Source of the DNA: an uncultured Prevotella sp.
GTDB taxonomy: Bacteria > Bacteroidota > Bacteroidia > Bacteroidales > Bacteroidaceae
Direction of reading: 5' to 3'
Assembly (NCBI GenBank): GCA_947177775.1
Contig: CAMWVS010000003.1
Coordinates: forward strand, 30,039-94,038
Length of the DNA: 64,000 bases
The position numbers were made by a program, and so were the translations under genes. Below, one piece after another: positions 1-8,146 of the stretch (positions within the stretch are counted from its first letter, which is position 1; each line of letters starts with the position of its first letter). The notes below the pieces were generated by a model. The model ran no database searches, was not told the DNA's origin, and saw only the letters and a list, made by a program, of their open reading frames with translations.

Positions 1-1233
1 GGCCTGACGATGGAAGAAGTTCCGTCTGACTTCATCGAAAAATGGATTGCCTACGGCCGCTGCTTCGCCACCGTCGATCCATGGAGCGCCGCCGTCGGCA
101 TACTGAGCGTGGCCGTGATAGCCGTCACGCCCAAATTCAGCAAGAAAATTCCGGGGTCGCTCATAGCCATCATCGTGATGACCGTGGCCGTGCTGCTGCT
201 CAAGCAGATGGCCGGAGTGACCACGGTCGAGACCATCGGCGACCGCTTCGCCATCAGCAACGAGCTTCCCGAGGCCCACATGCCCGCAATGACGTGGGAG
301 ACGATAAAGAGCCTTGTCTCGCCGGCAATAACGATAGCCGTCCTCGGCGCCATCGAGTCGCTGCTCTCGGCGACAGTGGCCGACGGCGTGGTGGGCGACC
401 ACCATGACTCCAACACGGAGCTTGTCGCACAGGGTCTGGCCAATCTGGCGTCACCGCTCTTCGGAGGTATTCCCGCCACGGGAGCTATCGCCCGCACCAT
501 GACCAACATCAACAATGGCGGACGCACGCCCGTGGCCGGCATAATCCACGCCGCCGTGCTGCTGCTCATCTTCCTCTTCCTCATGCCTCTGGCACAGTAC
601 ATCCCGATGGCCTGCCTTGCCGGCGTGCTCGTCGTGGTGTCCTACGGCATGAGCGGCTGGCGTTCGTTCGCAGCCCTGATGAAGAACCCGAAGAGCGATG
701 TGAGCGTGCTGCTCATCACGTTCTTCCTCACCATCATCTTCGACCTCACCATCGCCATCGAAGTCGGCCTCATAATCGCCTGTCTGCTCTTCATGAAGCG
801 TATGTCGGAAACCACCGACGTCAGAGTCATCTCCGACGAGATTGACCCCAACGACGAAGCAGACATCGAGTCGGGCAATATGGAACATCTCACTATCCCG
901 CAGGGTGTTGAGGTCTACGAAATCAACGGTCCCTACTTCTTCGGCGCGGGCAACCGTTTCGAGGAAATCATGGCATCGTTCGGCGACCGCCCGAAAGTGC
1001 GCATCATCCGAATGCGTAAGGTTCCGTTCGTAGACTCCACGGGTATCCACAACCTCTCCAGCCTATGCGAAATGAGCCGCAACGAGGACATACAGATCGT
1101 GCTCTCGGGCGTCAACCCCAAGGTTGAAGCCGTCCTGAAACGCTCCGGATTCAACGAGCTGATAGGAAGCGAGAACATCTGCAACCACATCGACCTGGCT
1201 CTGGAACGCGCACGGGAGATTGTCGGGGAATAA
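1..1233 (+). CDS. SulP family anion transporter, C-terminal part
   Basis: Inner-membrane SulP/SLC26-type permease, probably for sulfate or another inorganic anion. The reading frame is open to the left edge of the window, so the first transmembrane half is outside; SulP proteins are usually about 550 residues and about 410 are visible. Visible parts are several hydrophobic helices in the first ~270 residues, then a cytoplasmic STAS domain over roughly the last 110 residues with the conserved VPFVDSTG segment. The ATG at position 10 lies inside the protein and is not the true start. A strong hairpin terminator follows the stop codon. The family is clear; the transported ion cannot be told from sequence. 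Confidence 0.9.
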   Translation, partial: GLTMEEVPSDFIEKWIAYGRCFATVDPWSAAVGILSVAVIAVTPKFSKKIPGSLIAIIVMTVAVLLLKQMAGVTTVETIGDRFAISNELPEAHMPAMTWETIKSLVSPAITIAVLGAIESLLSATVADGVVGDHHDSNTELVAQGLANLASPLFGGIPATGAIARTMTNINNGGRTPVAGIIHAAVLLLIFLFLMPLAQYIPMACLAGVLVVVSYGMSGWRSFAALMKNPKSDVSVLLITFFLTIIFDLTIAIEVGLIIACLLFMKRMSETTDVRVISDEIDPNDEADIESGNMEHLTIPQGVEVYEINGPYFFGAGNRFEEIMASFGDRPKVRIIRMRKVPFVDSTGIHNLSSLCEMSRNEDIQIVLSGVNPKVEAVLKRSGFNELIGSENICNHIDLALERAREIVGE

Positions 1234-1250
1234 AAAGAGGATACATCAAA

Positions 1251-1311
1251 ACGCGAATGAAGCACACCATGGGGACAGATTTTCCCTTGTGATGTGCTTC
1301 ATTCGCTTTTT
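1251..1311 (+). terminator. Rho-independent terminator after SulP gene
   Basis: A perfect 14-bp stem (1253-1266 pairs with 1293-1306) is followed by five T residues. It sits 20 bp after the SulP stop and between convergent genes, so it may also stop transcription arriving from the htpX side, although the opposite-strand T run is weaker. Confidence 0.85.
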
Positions 1312-1364
1312 GACTTTACACCGTTTCCCCCGGATGACAAACATCCGCCGGAACCTCCGCGGCG

Positions 1365-2372
1365 TCAGAACTGCTCCAACAGACGGATGCGGCTCTCGGT
1401 GCTGGGATGGGTGCTGAAGAGCGAGCTGACCATGTTCATGAAGCCTTGGGACAGGCTCTTCGGGTGGATGATGTACATCTGGGCTATGTCGTCGCGGTCG
1501 ACGTGGCCGAGTCCGGGATCGCCGGAAATCTTGCGGAGGGCCGAGGCGAGGGCAAGAGGATTGCCGCAGAGTTCGGCTCCGCCGGCATCGGCCATATATT
1601 CGCGCTTGCGGGATATGGCGAAGCGGGTCAGGAGGGTGAAGAAATAGGCCACACCGCTGCACACCATGCCTATCAGCAGGACGGCCATCATCGACAGGCC
1701 GCCGCCCCGTTCGTCGTCGCGGCTGCTGCGGCTGCCGCCTCCGAACCACACGGCGTGATACATCATGTTGACCGTCATGCTCATGATGGCCGAGATTATG
1801 CCGACAAAGATGATGCTTACGACGAGCAGGCGGGTGTCGCGGTTGCGTATGTGAGTCAGTTCGTGGGCTATCACGCCGGCCAGTTCGTCGTCGTCAAGCA
1901 ACTGGAGCAGTCCGGTGGTGACGGTGACGGTATAGCTGCTGCGGTCAATGCCGCTGGCAAAGGCGTTGAGCTGCGGGTCGTTGATGACGTTAATCTGGGG
2001 CATGTCCATGCCGCAGGTCATACATAGATTCTCAACGATGTTATAGACACGCGGATTGTCACGGCGCTCCAACGGCCGTGCTCCGGTGGCCTGACGGATC
2101 ATTGACGTATTGGCGAAATAGGCTATGAGAAACCACAGTCCTACACCTCCGATGACCCACGGCACGGTCTGGAGGAAATAGCCGTTGACAATGTCGGCGT
2201 TGAAGACGTTGACCATGTTGCCCGCTGCGTCATAATAGTAGGTTCCGAAGTAGTTGACGAGTGCGAGAAATACCCATATCGTGCCGAGAATTATCAGCGG
2301 GAACAGCAACAGCAGCGCCATGCTGAGCATGTTGTTGCGGCGCACTTGGGTGTACATTCCTACGTATTTCAT
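1365..2372 (-). CDS. htpX: HtpX-like M48 family zinc metalloprotease
   Basis: Integral membrane metalloprotease, 335 residues, thought to act in quality control of membrane proteins. Two hydrophobic segments (about residues 16-43 and 68-92) precede the zinc motif HELTH at residues 170-174; two more hydrophobic stretches follow, and the REYMADAGG segment supplies the third zinc ligand, as in M48B proteases. It starts 23 bp after the lemA stop and is very likely co-transcribed with lemA, a pairing seen in many bacteria. The assignment to the HtpX/M48 family is firm; the substrate is unknown. Confidence 0.9.
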   Translation of the reverse strand: MKYVGMYTQVRRNNMLSMALLLLFPLIILGTIWVFLALVNYFGTYYYDAAGNMVNVFNADIVNGYFLQTVPWVIGGVGLWFLIAYFANTSMIRQATGARPLERRDNPRVYNIVENLCMTCGMDMPQINVINDPQLNAFASGIDRSSYTVTVTTGLLQLLDDDELAGVIAHELTHIRNRDTRLLVVSIIFVGIISAIMSMTVNMMYHAVWFGGGSRSSRDDERGGGLSMMAVLLIGMVCSGVAYFFTLLTRFAISRKREYMADAGGAELCGNPLALASALRKISGDPGLGHVDRDDIAQMYIIHPKSLSQGFMNMVSSLFSTHPSTESRIRLLEQF

Positions 2373-2395
2373 ACTTTACAGTCAGACGGTTTTCC

Positions 2396-2959
2396 TCAGA
2401 ACGATATTTCGGGTGCCTTGTCGAGTGTGGCGCGGTCGGCCTGGGGTATCTCGAACATGGGCTCGCGACGGAATCCGAACATTCCGGCAAGTATGTTTGA
2501 CGGGAAGGTCTGGACGGCGTTGTTGAGCTCGCGCGTCGTCGAATTGAAGAAACGGCGTGTGGCGGCCAGCTTGTTCTCAACGTCGGATATTTCGCCCTGA
2601 AGCTGCAGGAAGTTCTGGTTGGCCTTCAGTTCCGGATAAGCTTCGAGCGACACGCGCAGTCCGGAGAGGGCTGTGCTAAGCGTGTTTTCGGCCGCAATCT
2701 TGTCGTTGACCGTGTGGGCTCCCATGGCTGCCGTGCGGGCTTCGGTGACGCGCATGAGCACTTCCTTTTCGTGGGTGGCATAGCCTTTGACCGTGGCCAC
2801 AAGCTGGGGTATGAGGTCGTGACGTTGCTTGAGCTGTACGTCGATGTTGGCGAAAGCGTTCTCGCGGTTGTTGCGGAGCTTGACGAGGTTGTTGTAGATG
2901 CCCACGGCCCACAGGGCCAGAACGGCTACGACGACTAAAATGATGATTCCTGTTGTCAT
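2396..2959 (-). CDS. lemA: LemA family protein
   Basis: LemA family protein of 187 residues, a usual size for the family. It has one N-terminal membrane helix (about residues 4-22) followed by an alpha-helical domain with the family signature, including RENAFANIDVQLKQRHDLIP and a later EIPQADRA segment. The function of LemA proteins is not well defined; the recurrent pairing with HtpX-type proteases, seen again here, suggests a shared membrane role. It is the first gene of a lemA-htpX operon, with a promoter box at 3002-3009. Confidence 0.92.
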   Translation of the reverse strand: MTTGIIILVVVAVLALWAVGIYNNLVKLRNNRENAFANIDVQLKQRHDLIPQLVATVKGYATHEKEVLMRVTEARTAAMGAHTVNDKIAAENTLSTALSGLRVSLEAYPELKANQNFLQLQGEISDVENKLAATRRFFNSTTRELNNAVQTFPSNILAGMFGFRREPMFEIPQADRATLDKAPEISF

Positions 2960-3001
2960 TGTTCTGTCTTGTTTTATGGATTAACACTGTTGTTTCAAAT
3001 G

Positions 3002-3009
3002 CAAAAATA
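3002..3009 (-). promoter_or_regulatory. Bacteroidetes -7 box for lemA-htpX
   Basis: On the minus strand this reads TATTTTTG, matching the TAnnTTTG consensus of the Bacteroidetes housekeeping sigma factor. It lies 43 bp before the lemA start. No clear -33 TTG was found. Confidence 0.55.
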
Positions 3010-3257
3010 ATGCTAAAGTATGACTTTGACATATATTTTAAGATTTTATCAGCATCTTTTTGCTGTTTTTTGAAATCGCCGGTTATATGAGAAGAGGATA
3101 ATTCAACGCAAAGGCTTTTCTTTAAAGCATCTTTGCTGTTAGTCGGCTTGCTATCACGGCTATCCGGAAATACCTCATGTCTGTGCATAATGCCTTATAT
3201 ATGTTTGCCAGACACAAATAACGGCTGTCCACATGGAAATTAATCCGGAATTTTATG

Positions 3258-3265
3258 TACTTTTG
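3258..3265 (+). promoter_or_regulatory. Bacteroidetes -7 box for the esterase genes
   Basis: TACTTTTG matches TAnnTTTG and lies 39 bp before the ATG at 3305. The 345-bp gap between lemA and this gene therefore holds two divergent promoters and nothing else I can recognise. Confidence 0.6.
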
Positions 3266-3304
3266 CATTTAATATAACTTTACCGAAACAAAATCAAAAG
3301 ATTT

Positions 3305-4072
3305 ATGAAAGCGTTTACGACATTTACTGCAATTATTGGCGGAAAACACATCCAGTCTTTCCTCCGAACTACGCCGTTGCGCCTGACGGCAATGATAAGC
3401 CTCGTGCTTCTCTGCATCGGCATGCAGGCACAGACAAAGGATATTAAGGAACAAACAAAGAGCGTATCGGTGCTCGGCGACTCCTATTCGACGTTCGAGG
3501 GATTCATCACCCCGCGGACAAACCACACGTGGTATTACGCCAAGCCCGACAGAAAGAACACCGACGTGAGCGACGTACGGCAGACATGGTGGCATCGTGT
3601 CGTGACCGAACGCGGATGGCGGCTGTGCATGAACAACTCGTTCTCCGGATCGACCATCTGCAACCGCGGATACCACGGCAACGACTACCGAGACCGCTCG
3701 TTCCTCACGCGGATGGACAATCTCGGCTGTCCCGACATCATCTTCATCTTCGGAGCCACAAACGACAGCTGGTCGGGCGCGCCCGTGGGGGAATATAGAT
3801 ATGAGGACATCACGGAAGAGGAACTCTACACTTTCCGCCCGGCCATGGCCCGGATGCTGCGTTACGTCAAGGACCGCTATCCGTCTACGGAGATATATTT
3901 CCTGCTCAACGACGGACTGCGGGAAGACATCAGTGTGTCGGTCAAGACGATATGTGAGCACTACGGCGTGAAGTGCATAGAGCTGAACGCCATCGACAAG
4001 AAGAGCGGCCACCCGACGGTGAAAGGCCACGCCCAGATAGCCGAACAGGTGGGCCGGGCGCTTATGCAATAA
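3305..4072 (+). CDS. Secreted SGNH/GDSL hydrolase
   Basis: Predicted periplasmic or exported esterase/lipase-fold hydrolase, 255 residues. SGNH blocks are visible: GDSY (block I, nucleophile Ser), the NNSFSGST segment, GATND (block III) and the C-terminal GHPTVKGHAQ with the catalytic His. The N-terminus is a long basic stretch followed by a hydrophobic core ending near MQAQ, consistent with a signal peptide of unusual length. The start at 3305 is preferred because the promoter lies 39 bp upstream. Such enzymes often remove acetyl groups from polysaccharides. It lies 56 bp before a deacetylase-SGNH fusion gene on the same strand, suggesting a two-gene esterase operon. The substrate is unknown. 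Confidence 0.85.
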   Translation: MKAFTTFTAIIGGKHIQSFLRTTPLRLTAMISLVLLCIGMQAQTKDIKEQTKSVSVLGDSYSTFEGFITPRTNHTWYYAKPDRKNTDVSDVRQTWWHRVVTERGWRLCMNNSFSGSTICNRGYHGNDYRDRSFLTRMDNLGCPDIIFIFGATNDSWSGAPVGEYRYEDITEEELYTFRPAMARMLRYVKDRYPSTEIYFLLNDGLREDISVSVKTICEHYGVKCIELNAIDKKSGHPTVKGHAQIAEQVGRALMQ

Positions 4073-4128
4073 CCATCATACCTTTTTATACAATAACCAT
4101 CATACTCTTATACAACACCCATTCCCAG

Positions 4129-5691
4129 ATGAAAAAACTTATACTGACAGTGCTGCCGCTGTTCATTGAGGCTGCGGCAGGCGCACAAGACATTCAGATA
4201 TGCAAATTCCTCGGAGACAAACAGGCGGCCGTAAGCCTCACATACGACGACGGACTGCTGGAACATTACACCCTCGTTGCTCCGGAATTGGAGAAACGAG
4301 GCATGAGGGGCACATTCTGGATAATAGGCAACATGGTGGGCCTGGACAGCACGAAACATGGCGCGCGCCTTTCATGGGAGCAGATCCGCAATATGGAGGA
4401 GCGCGGACATGAGATTGGCAGTCACACATGGAGTCACCCGAACTGCCGGAAGGTAGGAATGGAGGCATTCATGTATGATGTATGGCGCAACGATTCCGCA
4501 TTTATGCACAATGTCGGACATAAGCCGCTGACGCTTGCATATCCGTACAACGCCAAGACCGACAATGCAGTAGCTGCCGTTGACTCCGGAAGAATAGGCA
4601 GCAGAACATTCCAGGTTGGACATGGACAGCAGAACAACAAGACTACGCTGGACAGGATGACCGGCTGGATGCACGGACTGATAGAACGCGGAGAATGGGG
4701 TGTAACCATGACGCACGGAATAAACGAAGGTTACGACAAATGGTACCGCCCGCAGGAACTGTGGCAGTTCTATGACACATTGGCGGCATACAGTTCAAAA
4801 GTCTGGACAGGGACATTTGCTCAGGTCATGAGCTATACAAAGGAACGTGACGCACTGACACTGAACAAGAACATCACAGGCGATGGAACGGACAGCTGGA
4901 AAATGGTAGTGACGCCATCCTGTCCGCTTGATTCCAGTATATTTTCCCAACCACTGACCATGAAGGTGTCAGGACTGGAACATAACATAAAGGCGGAGCA
5001 GGACGGAAAGCAGCTAACATGCTACGGTGAACGGTCCGTGCGGCTCATTGACTTCAATCCATCCGGCGGTCCGATCACGCTGACTCCGACGAAGATTCTC
5101 AACATCATCGGCGATTCATACGTGGAGAACCACAGACGGCCGAAAGAGGAGACATGGCACTACAAGATGGCCGAAGCTCTCGGATTCTCGTACAACAATT
5201 ACGGGAAGAACGGCTCCTGTGTGGCTTTTGACCGTACACACGACGGCAGATTCAACTTCGGACCGGCGATGTACGCCAAGACGCGGAAGATGAATCCGGA
5301 TGCCGATTACGTCATGATAATCGGCGGACACAACGATGCCTTCAAGGTGGGGAAGAACAAGGACACACTGCAGATGTTCAGAGACTCGCTCGAACTGCTC
5401 ATAACGAATATCAAGGAACAGTGTCCGCACGCCAAAATAGGCTATGTGACCCCGTGGTATTGTGACTATCCCGGCTTCAAACAGGTGTGCAGAACCATAA
5501 AACAGGTGTGCCGCCGCCACGGCATCCCCGTTCTCGACAACTATTCCGGCCGATGTGTCATAAAGGTGCGCGACGACGCGTTCCGGAAAAAATACTTCCA
5601 GAAGCCCAGCGACACGGCCCATCTGAACAATGCCGGCCATGACCTTTTTCTTCCCGTAGGTATGGAATGGTTTGTCAGGAATATGCAGTGA
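4129..5691 (+). CDS. Polysaccharide deacetylase (NodB/CE4) fused to SGNH hydrolase
   Basis: Secreted bifunctional enzyme of about 520 residues. After a signal peptide (MKKLILTVLPLF...) the first half is a NodB-type polysaccharide deacetylase domain with LTYDDG (metal-binding Asp) and HEIGSHTWSH (metal-binding His residues). The second half, from about residue 320, is an SGNH esterase with GDSYVENH, NYGKNGSC, GGHND and the catalytic DTAHLNNAGH. An in-frame upstream extension of the reading frame to 3973 overlaps the previous gene and lacks a signal peptide, so the ATG at 4129 is chosen. Two deacylating domains in one chain plus a neighbouring SGNH gene point to removal of several acyl groups from one glycan. 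The substrate is inference. Confidence 0.85.
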   Translation: MKKLILTVLPLFIEAAAGAQDIQICKFLGDKQAAVSLTYDDGLLEHYTLVAPELEKRGMRGTFWIIGNMVGLDSTKHGARLSWEQIRNMEERGHEIGSHTWSHPNCRKVGMEAFMYDVWRNDSAFMHNVGHKPLTLAYPYNAKTDNAVAAVDSGRIGSRTFQVGHGQQNNKTTLDRMTGWMHGLIERGEWGVTMTHGINEGYDKWYRPQELWQFYDTLAAYSSKVWTGTFAQVMSYTKERDALTLNKNITGDGTDSWKMVVTPSCPLDSSIFSQPLTMKVSGLEHNIKAEQDGKQLTCYGERSVRLIDFNPSGGPITLTPTKILNIIGDSYVENHRRPKEETWHYKMAEALGFSYNNYGKNGSCVAFDRTHDGRFNFGPAMYAKTRKMNPDADYVMIIGGHNDAFKVGKNKDTLQMFRDSLELLITNIKEQCPHAKIGYVTPWYCDYPGFKQVCRTIKQVCRRHGIPVLDNYSGRCVIKVRDDAFRKKYFQKPSDTAHLNNAGHDLFLPVGMEWFVRNMQ

Positions 5692-5851
5692 ATGGCAGAA
5701 GAAAGGTGGTGAAAAAAGAGTGTCAAAGCATATTGGCATCAATCTCCATCTGTATTTGCTTATAAATGATTTAAAAGCAACGTATGTATTACTCGAAGTA
5801 TAAAAGTATCAGTTGATGATATTTTTATTAATTGGAATTTATTCGATAATT

Positions 5852-6919
5852 TTATTGCGTTAGGAACACTCGCCAGCTTCCTTCTTTCTCGCCGCGTTCA
5901 ACATATTTTTTTGAGATGAGCTGGTCAAGTAATTTTTGGATAGCGGTAATGCTGATGCCTGTTTCGTCTTTCATGTCTGCAAGTGTCAGCGTCGGTTGAG
6001 TGCGCATAGCATTCAGGATTTTAGTATAGTTGGGAGTGCGGAAAGCTATTCGTTCTCCATCATACCACCACACATTGTCATCTTTTTCACTTACAAACAA
6101 AACATCGTTATACACCTCTGTCGCGACCAGTTCGTTGAAATACTTTAGAAACGGGCGTATATCCTTGATGTCTGCGTGGGCGCCGTCGCTCGGCACTGGA
6201 CCAACTTCGAGATCTGCCTGATGGAGCGCTTCAAGATATTCGCTTTTCTTGCGGCTGCGCACCACAATCATCGGATAGTTGTGTCGGGTAAGAATATAAT
6301 TCACCATAAGTCGGGCGATACGTCCGTTGCCATCTTCAAAAGGATGGATACGGATATAGCGGTAGTGAAATAATGCAGCAAGCTCCACGGGAGAAAGTTT
6401 TCCCTCCTGTTCAGCTGTATTGTACCAGTCGACTAAGTCTGCCATAAGTCCGGGTGTTTCCTCCGGTGAAGCGTACTCGAATCTGTCACCATATCTTGTG
6501 ATTACGCTATTGGGGCGTGTCTTATATTGCCCTGCGTGTATAACATAGCTTGTCTGTACGCCACCCGGCAAATTACGATAGACTGTGTAATCTTCGCGTA
6601 AAAGGGTTTTGTGCAATGTCCGTATAAAATTCTGTGTCAAGGGTATATCCTTAACCGCAGCTTCTTCCGTCATCATACGCAGACCGACATTACTTGCTGT
6701 CATCTCTTCAACGTCGCGCACATCGGCTTCTCCAATTACTTTACCGAATAGCAATAGTATTTCCGTCTGTCCATAAGTCAGCGTATTACCCTCTATGTGA
6801 TTGCTATTGTAGTTGAAATCCACAGTAAAACGACGGCTCAACCTCTCTCTGTCTTTCTCGGAAAGGGGCTGTATGTTGTGCCAAGCGGCAAGTGCCTTTT
6901 TGATATTGAGATACTTCAT
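5852..6919 (-). CDS. Fic family protein, class II (N-terminal inhibitory helix)
   Basis: Fic-domain protein of 355 residues, predicted to transfer AMP or another nucleotide moiety to a target protein. The core motif HPFEDGNGR is intact at residues 192-200. The N-terminal inhibitory signature S/T-x3-E-G/N is present as S39...E43-G44, which marks class II, self-inhibited Fic proteins. The last ~70 residues look like a winged helix (the ADMKDETGISITAIQKLLDQ region), common in stand-alone bacterial Fic proteins. It is a single gene with its own promoter box at 6943-6950. No antitoxin-like partner is adjacent, as expected when the inhibitor is built in. The target is unknown. Confidence 0.9.
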   Translation of the reverse strand: MKYLNIKKALAAWHNIQPLSEKDRERLSRRFTVDFNYNSNHIEGNTLTYGQTEILLLFGKVIGEADVRDVEEMTASNVGLRMMTEEAAVKDIPLTQNFIRTLHKTLLREDYTVYRNLPGGVQTSYVIHAGQYKTRPNSVITRYGDRFEYASPEETPGLMADLVDWYNTAEQEGKLSPVELAALFHYRYIRIHPFEDGNGRIARLMVNYILTRHNYPMIVVRSRKKSEYLEALHQADLEVGPVPSDGAHADIKDIRPFLKYFNELVATEVYNDVLFVSEKDDNVWWYDGERIAFRTPNYTKILNAMRTQPTLTLADMKDETGISITAIQKLLDQLISKKYVERGEKEGSWRVFLTQ

Positions 6920-6942
6920 ACGGAATTCGTCTTACATCCGTA

Positions 6943-6950
6943 CAAAGTTA
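6943..6950 (-). promoter_or_regulatory. Bacteroidetes -7 box for the fic gene
   Basis: The minus strand reads TAACTTTG (TAnnTTTG), 23 bp before the fic start. Just upstream, 6964-6971 and 6982-6989 form an 8-bp inverted repeat (AAAAGGTT/AACCTTTT) that could be an operator or a weak terminator. Confidence 0.55.
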
Positions 6951-7032
6951 ATAATAAATTCTGAAAAGGTTGTATTTATATAACCTTTTTTGTGTTTTGT
7001 GAGGTTGTTATCTGAATAGTGCAGAGTCCAAG

Positions 7033-7115
7033 GGCAAGTGCAATAGTAAAAAAAATCCTGTAAAACTCTCTTGTTTGGTTGAAAAAACGTTGTTTTCTTC
7101 TTGGTCTCCGCTTGG
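7033..7115. repeat. AT-rich dispersed repeat, copy 1
   Basis: This stretch aligns with 47588-47670. Shared blocks are GCAAGTGCAATA, then TGTAAAACTCTCT, then a T-rich tract ending in a GGTCT motif. Both copies lie upstream of a minus-strand gene (fic here, GH3 at the other copy), so the element may carry a promoter or leader. No reading frame is conserved. Confidence 0.6.
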
Positions 7116-7342
7116 TCTGTGGTTAACCTTCTCCTGTATTCTTTTAATACTCCTGTTATCAGCCTGTCAATTTCACTTCCGTTGGGTATAAAAAGCACAC
7201 ACCCTTAACTTCTGCCTATTTGTATTTATCTTACAAAAACGCTTCCACAAAAACTTTCATTCCAGCTCATTTTAGCCCCGTTTTCGCCCATTTTCCGCCT
7301 CTTCCGTCCCCTTTTTCTGCACTAAAAAACGTTCTCCGGCAT

Positions 7343-7538
7343 GCCGTAAGGCCTTCCCGGCTTTTCCAAAACGCGGATTTCTCTCATTTTCCACCCCTCG
7401 TTTTGACCCTAAAAAACCGCCTTTTCCTTGCCGTAAGGCCCTCCCGGGGTTGCAACGGGGCTGCTTTCGCACTGCAACGGGGCCCTCGTTGCAATGCCGT
7501 AAGGGCCCCGTTGCAACCCCGGGAGGGCCTTACGGCAA
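7343..7538. repeat. Cluster of GC-rich palindromic repeats with a 34-bp perfect inverted repeat
   Basis: Partial and complete copies of a unit beginning GCCGTAAGG occur at 7343-7360, 7430-7461 and 7496-7536. The arms 7428-7461 and 7505-7538 are exact reverse complements of each other over 34 bp, with 43 bp between them, so the region can fold into a large cruciform or RNA hairpin. The first copies lie in two roughly 75-bp tandem units that each begin CATTTTCC and contain a CTAAAAAAC block. A further copy is at 42521-42563. A reading frame of about 126 codons crosses the region but consists only of repeat translation. Confidence 0.85.
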
Positions 7539-7990
7539 GCCAATTTCCTCGTCGCCGGGGAACCGCGGAAGAGTCAATATCTGTAATCGACTATGGATGA
7601 AAGAGTTATGAAAAAACATGTATTTTCACCTCTGAAAATACATGAATTTTGATACGCTCATGCTTGCGAAATTCAGAGCCGCCGACGTCTTTTTTCTGAA
7701 AGTGGCTCTTCTCGTGAGGCTTAAATTCAGAATTATGATTACAGAATGAACTAATGACTGTATAACGGCATAGCCTAATAAGGCTTTTCCTATATTTGGT
7801 TGTCTAATATTTTTTATTTTATGCGGCCACGCCACAAACCTCTGCAAAGTCAGAGAGTGATACAGCCGCATGCTCCTCCACGGGGGGCCATAGTCTTGTC
7901 TTTGTCACCCCGTGGAGGAACATGCGACATATAATAAGATAATCCATCATATTAGTCAGATAATCTATCCTGTAATGTAGTTTTAATATG
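7539..7990. other. Intergenic region with a long imperfect hairpin
   Basis: No credible gene was found. The main structure is an inverted repeat of 21 bp with two mismatches, 7865-7885 against 7908-7928, built around CTCCACGGGG / CCCCGTGGAGG. It is not followed by a T run on either strand, so it does not look like a simple terminator. It ends about 60 bp before the promoter of the GH35 gene. Confidence 0.6.
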
Positions 7991-7998
7991 TATCTTTG
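7991..7998 (+). promoter_or_regulatory. Bacteroidetes -7 box for the GH35-GH2 operon
   Basis: TATCTTTG matches TAnnTTTG exactly. It is about 150 bp before the chosen GH35 start, leaving room for a long 5' leader. Confidence 0.6.
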
Positions 7999-8146
7999 CA
8001 TAGGATAGGCCGCACTCTGCAACTTTGTGAACAAGTTTCCATTGCGCCCGTTTATACGATTCTTGCAGAAAATATGCGGCGCCTCGAAGACAGACAAGGC
8101 TCCCACCCCTTGGGAGAGTTGGTCGGATAATAACTACTTAAAAAAT

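Noticed and set aside
1246..1749. Minus-strand frame overlapping htpX
   Set aside because: Arg/Pro-rich shadow frame of the htpX gene and terminator; no independent evidence.
5852..6919. Fic as half of a toxin-antitoxin operon
   Set aside because: No small antitoxin gene is adjacent and the inhibitory motif is inside the same protein.
6932..7198. 88-codon minus-strand frame upstream of fic
   Set aside because: It overlaps the fic promoter and the AT-rich repeat; no domain is visible.
7220..7600. 126-codon plus-strand reading frame
   Set aside because: It is composed of translated palindromic and tandem repeats, with no start context or domain; the DNA structure explains it.
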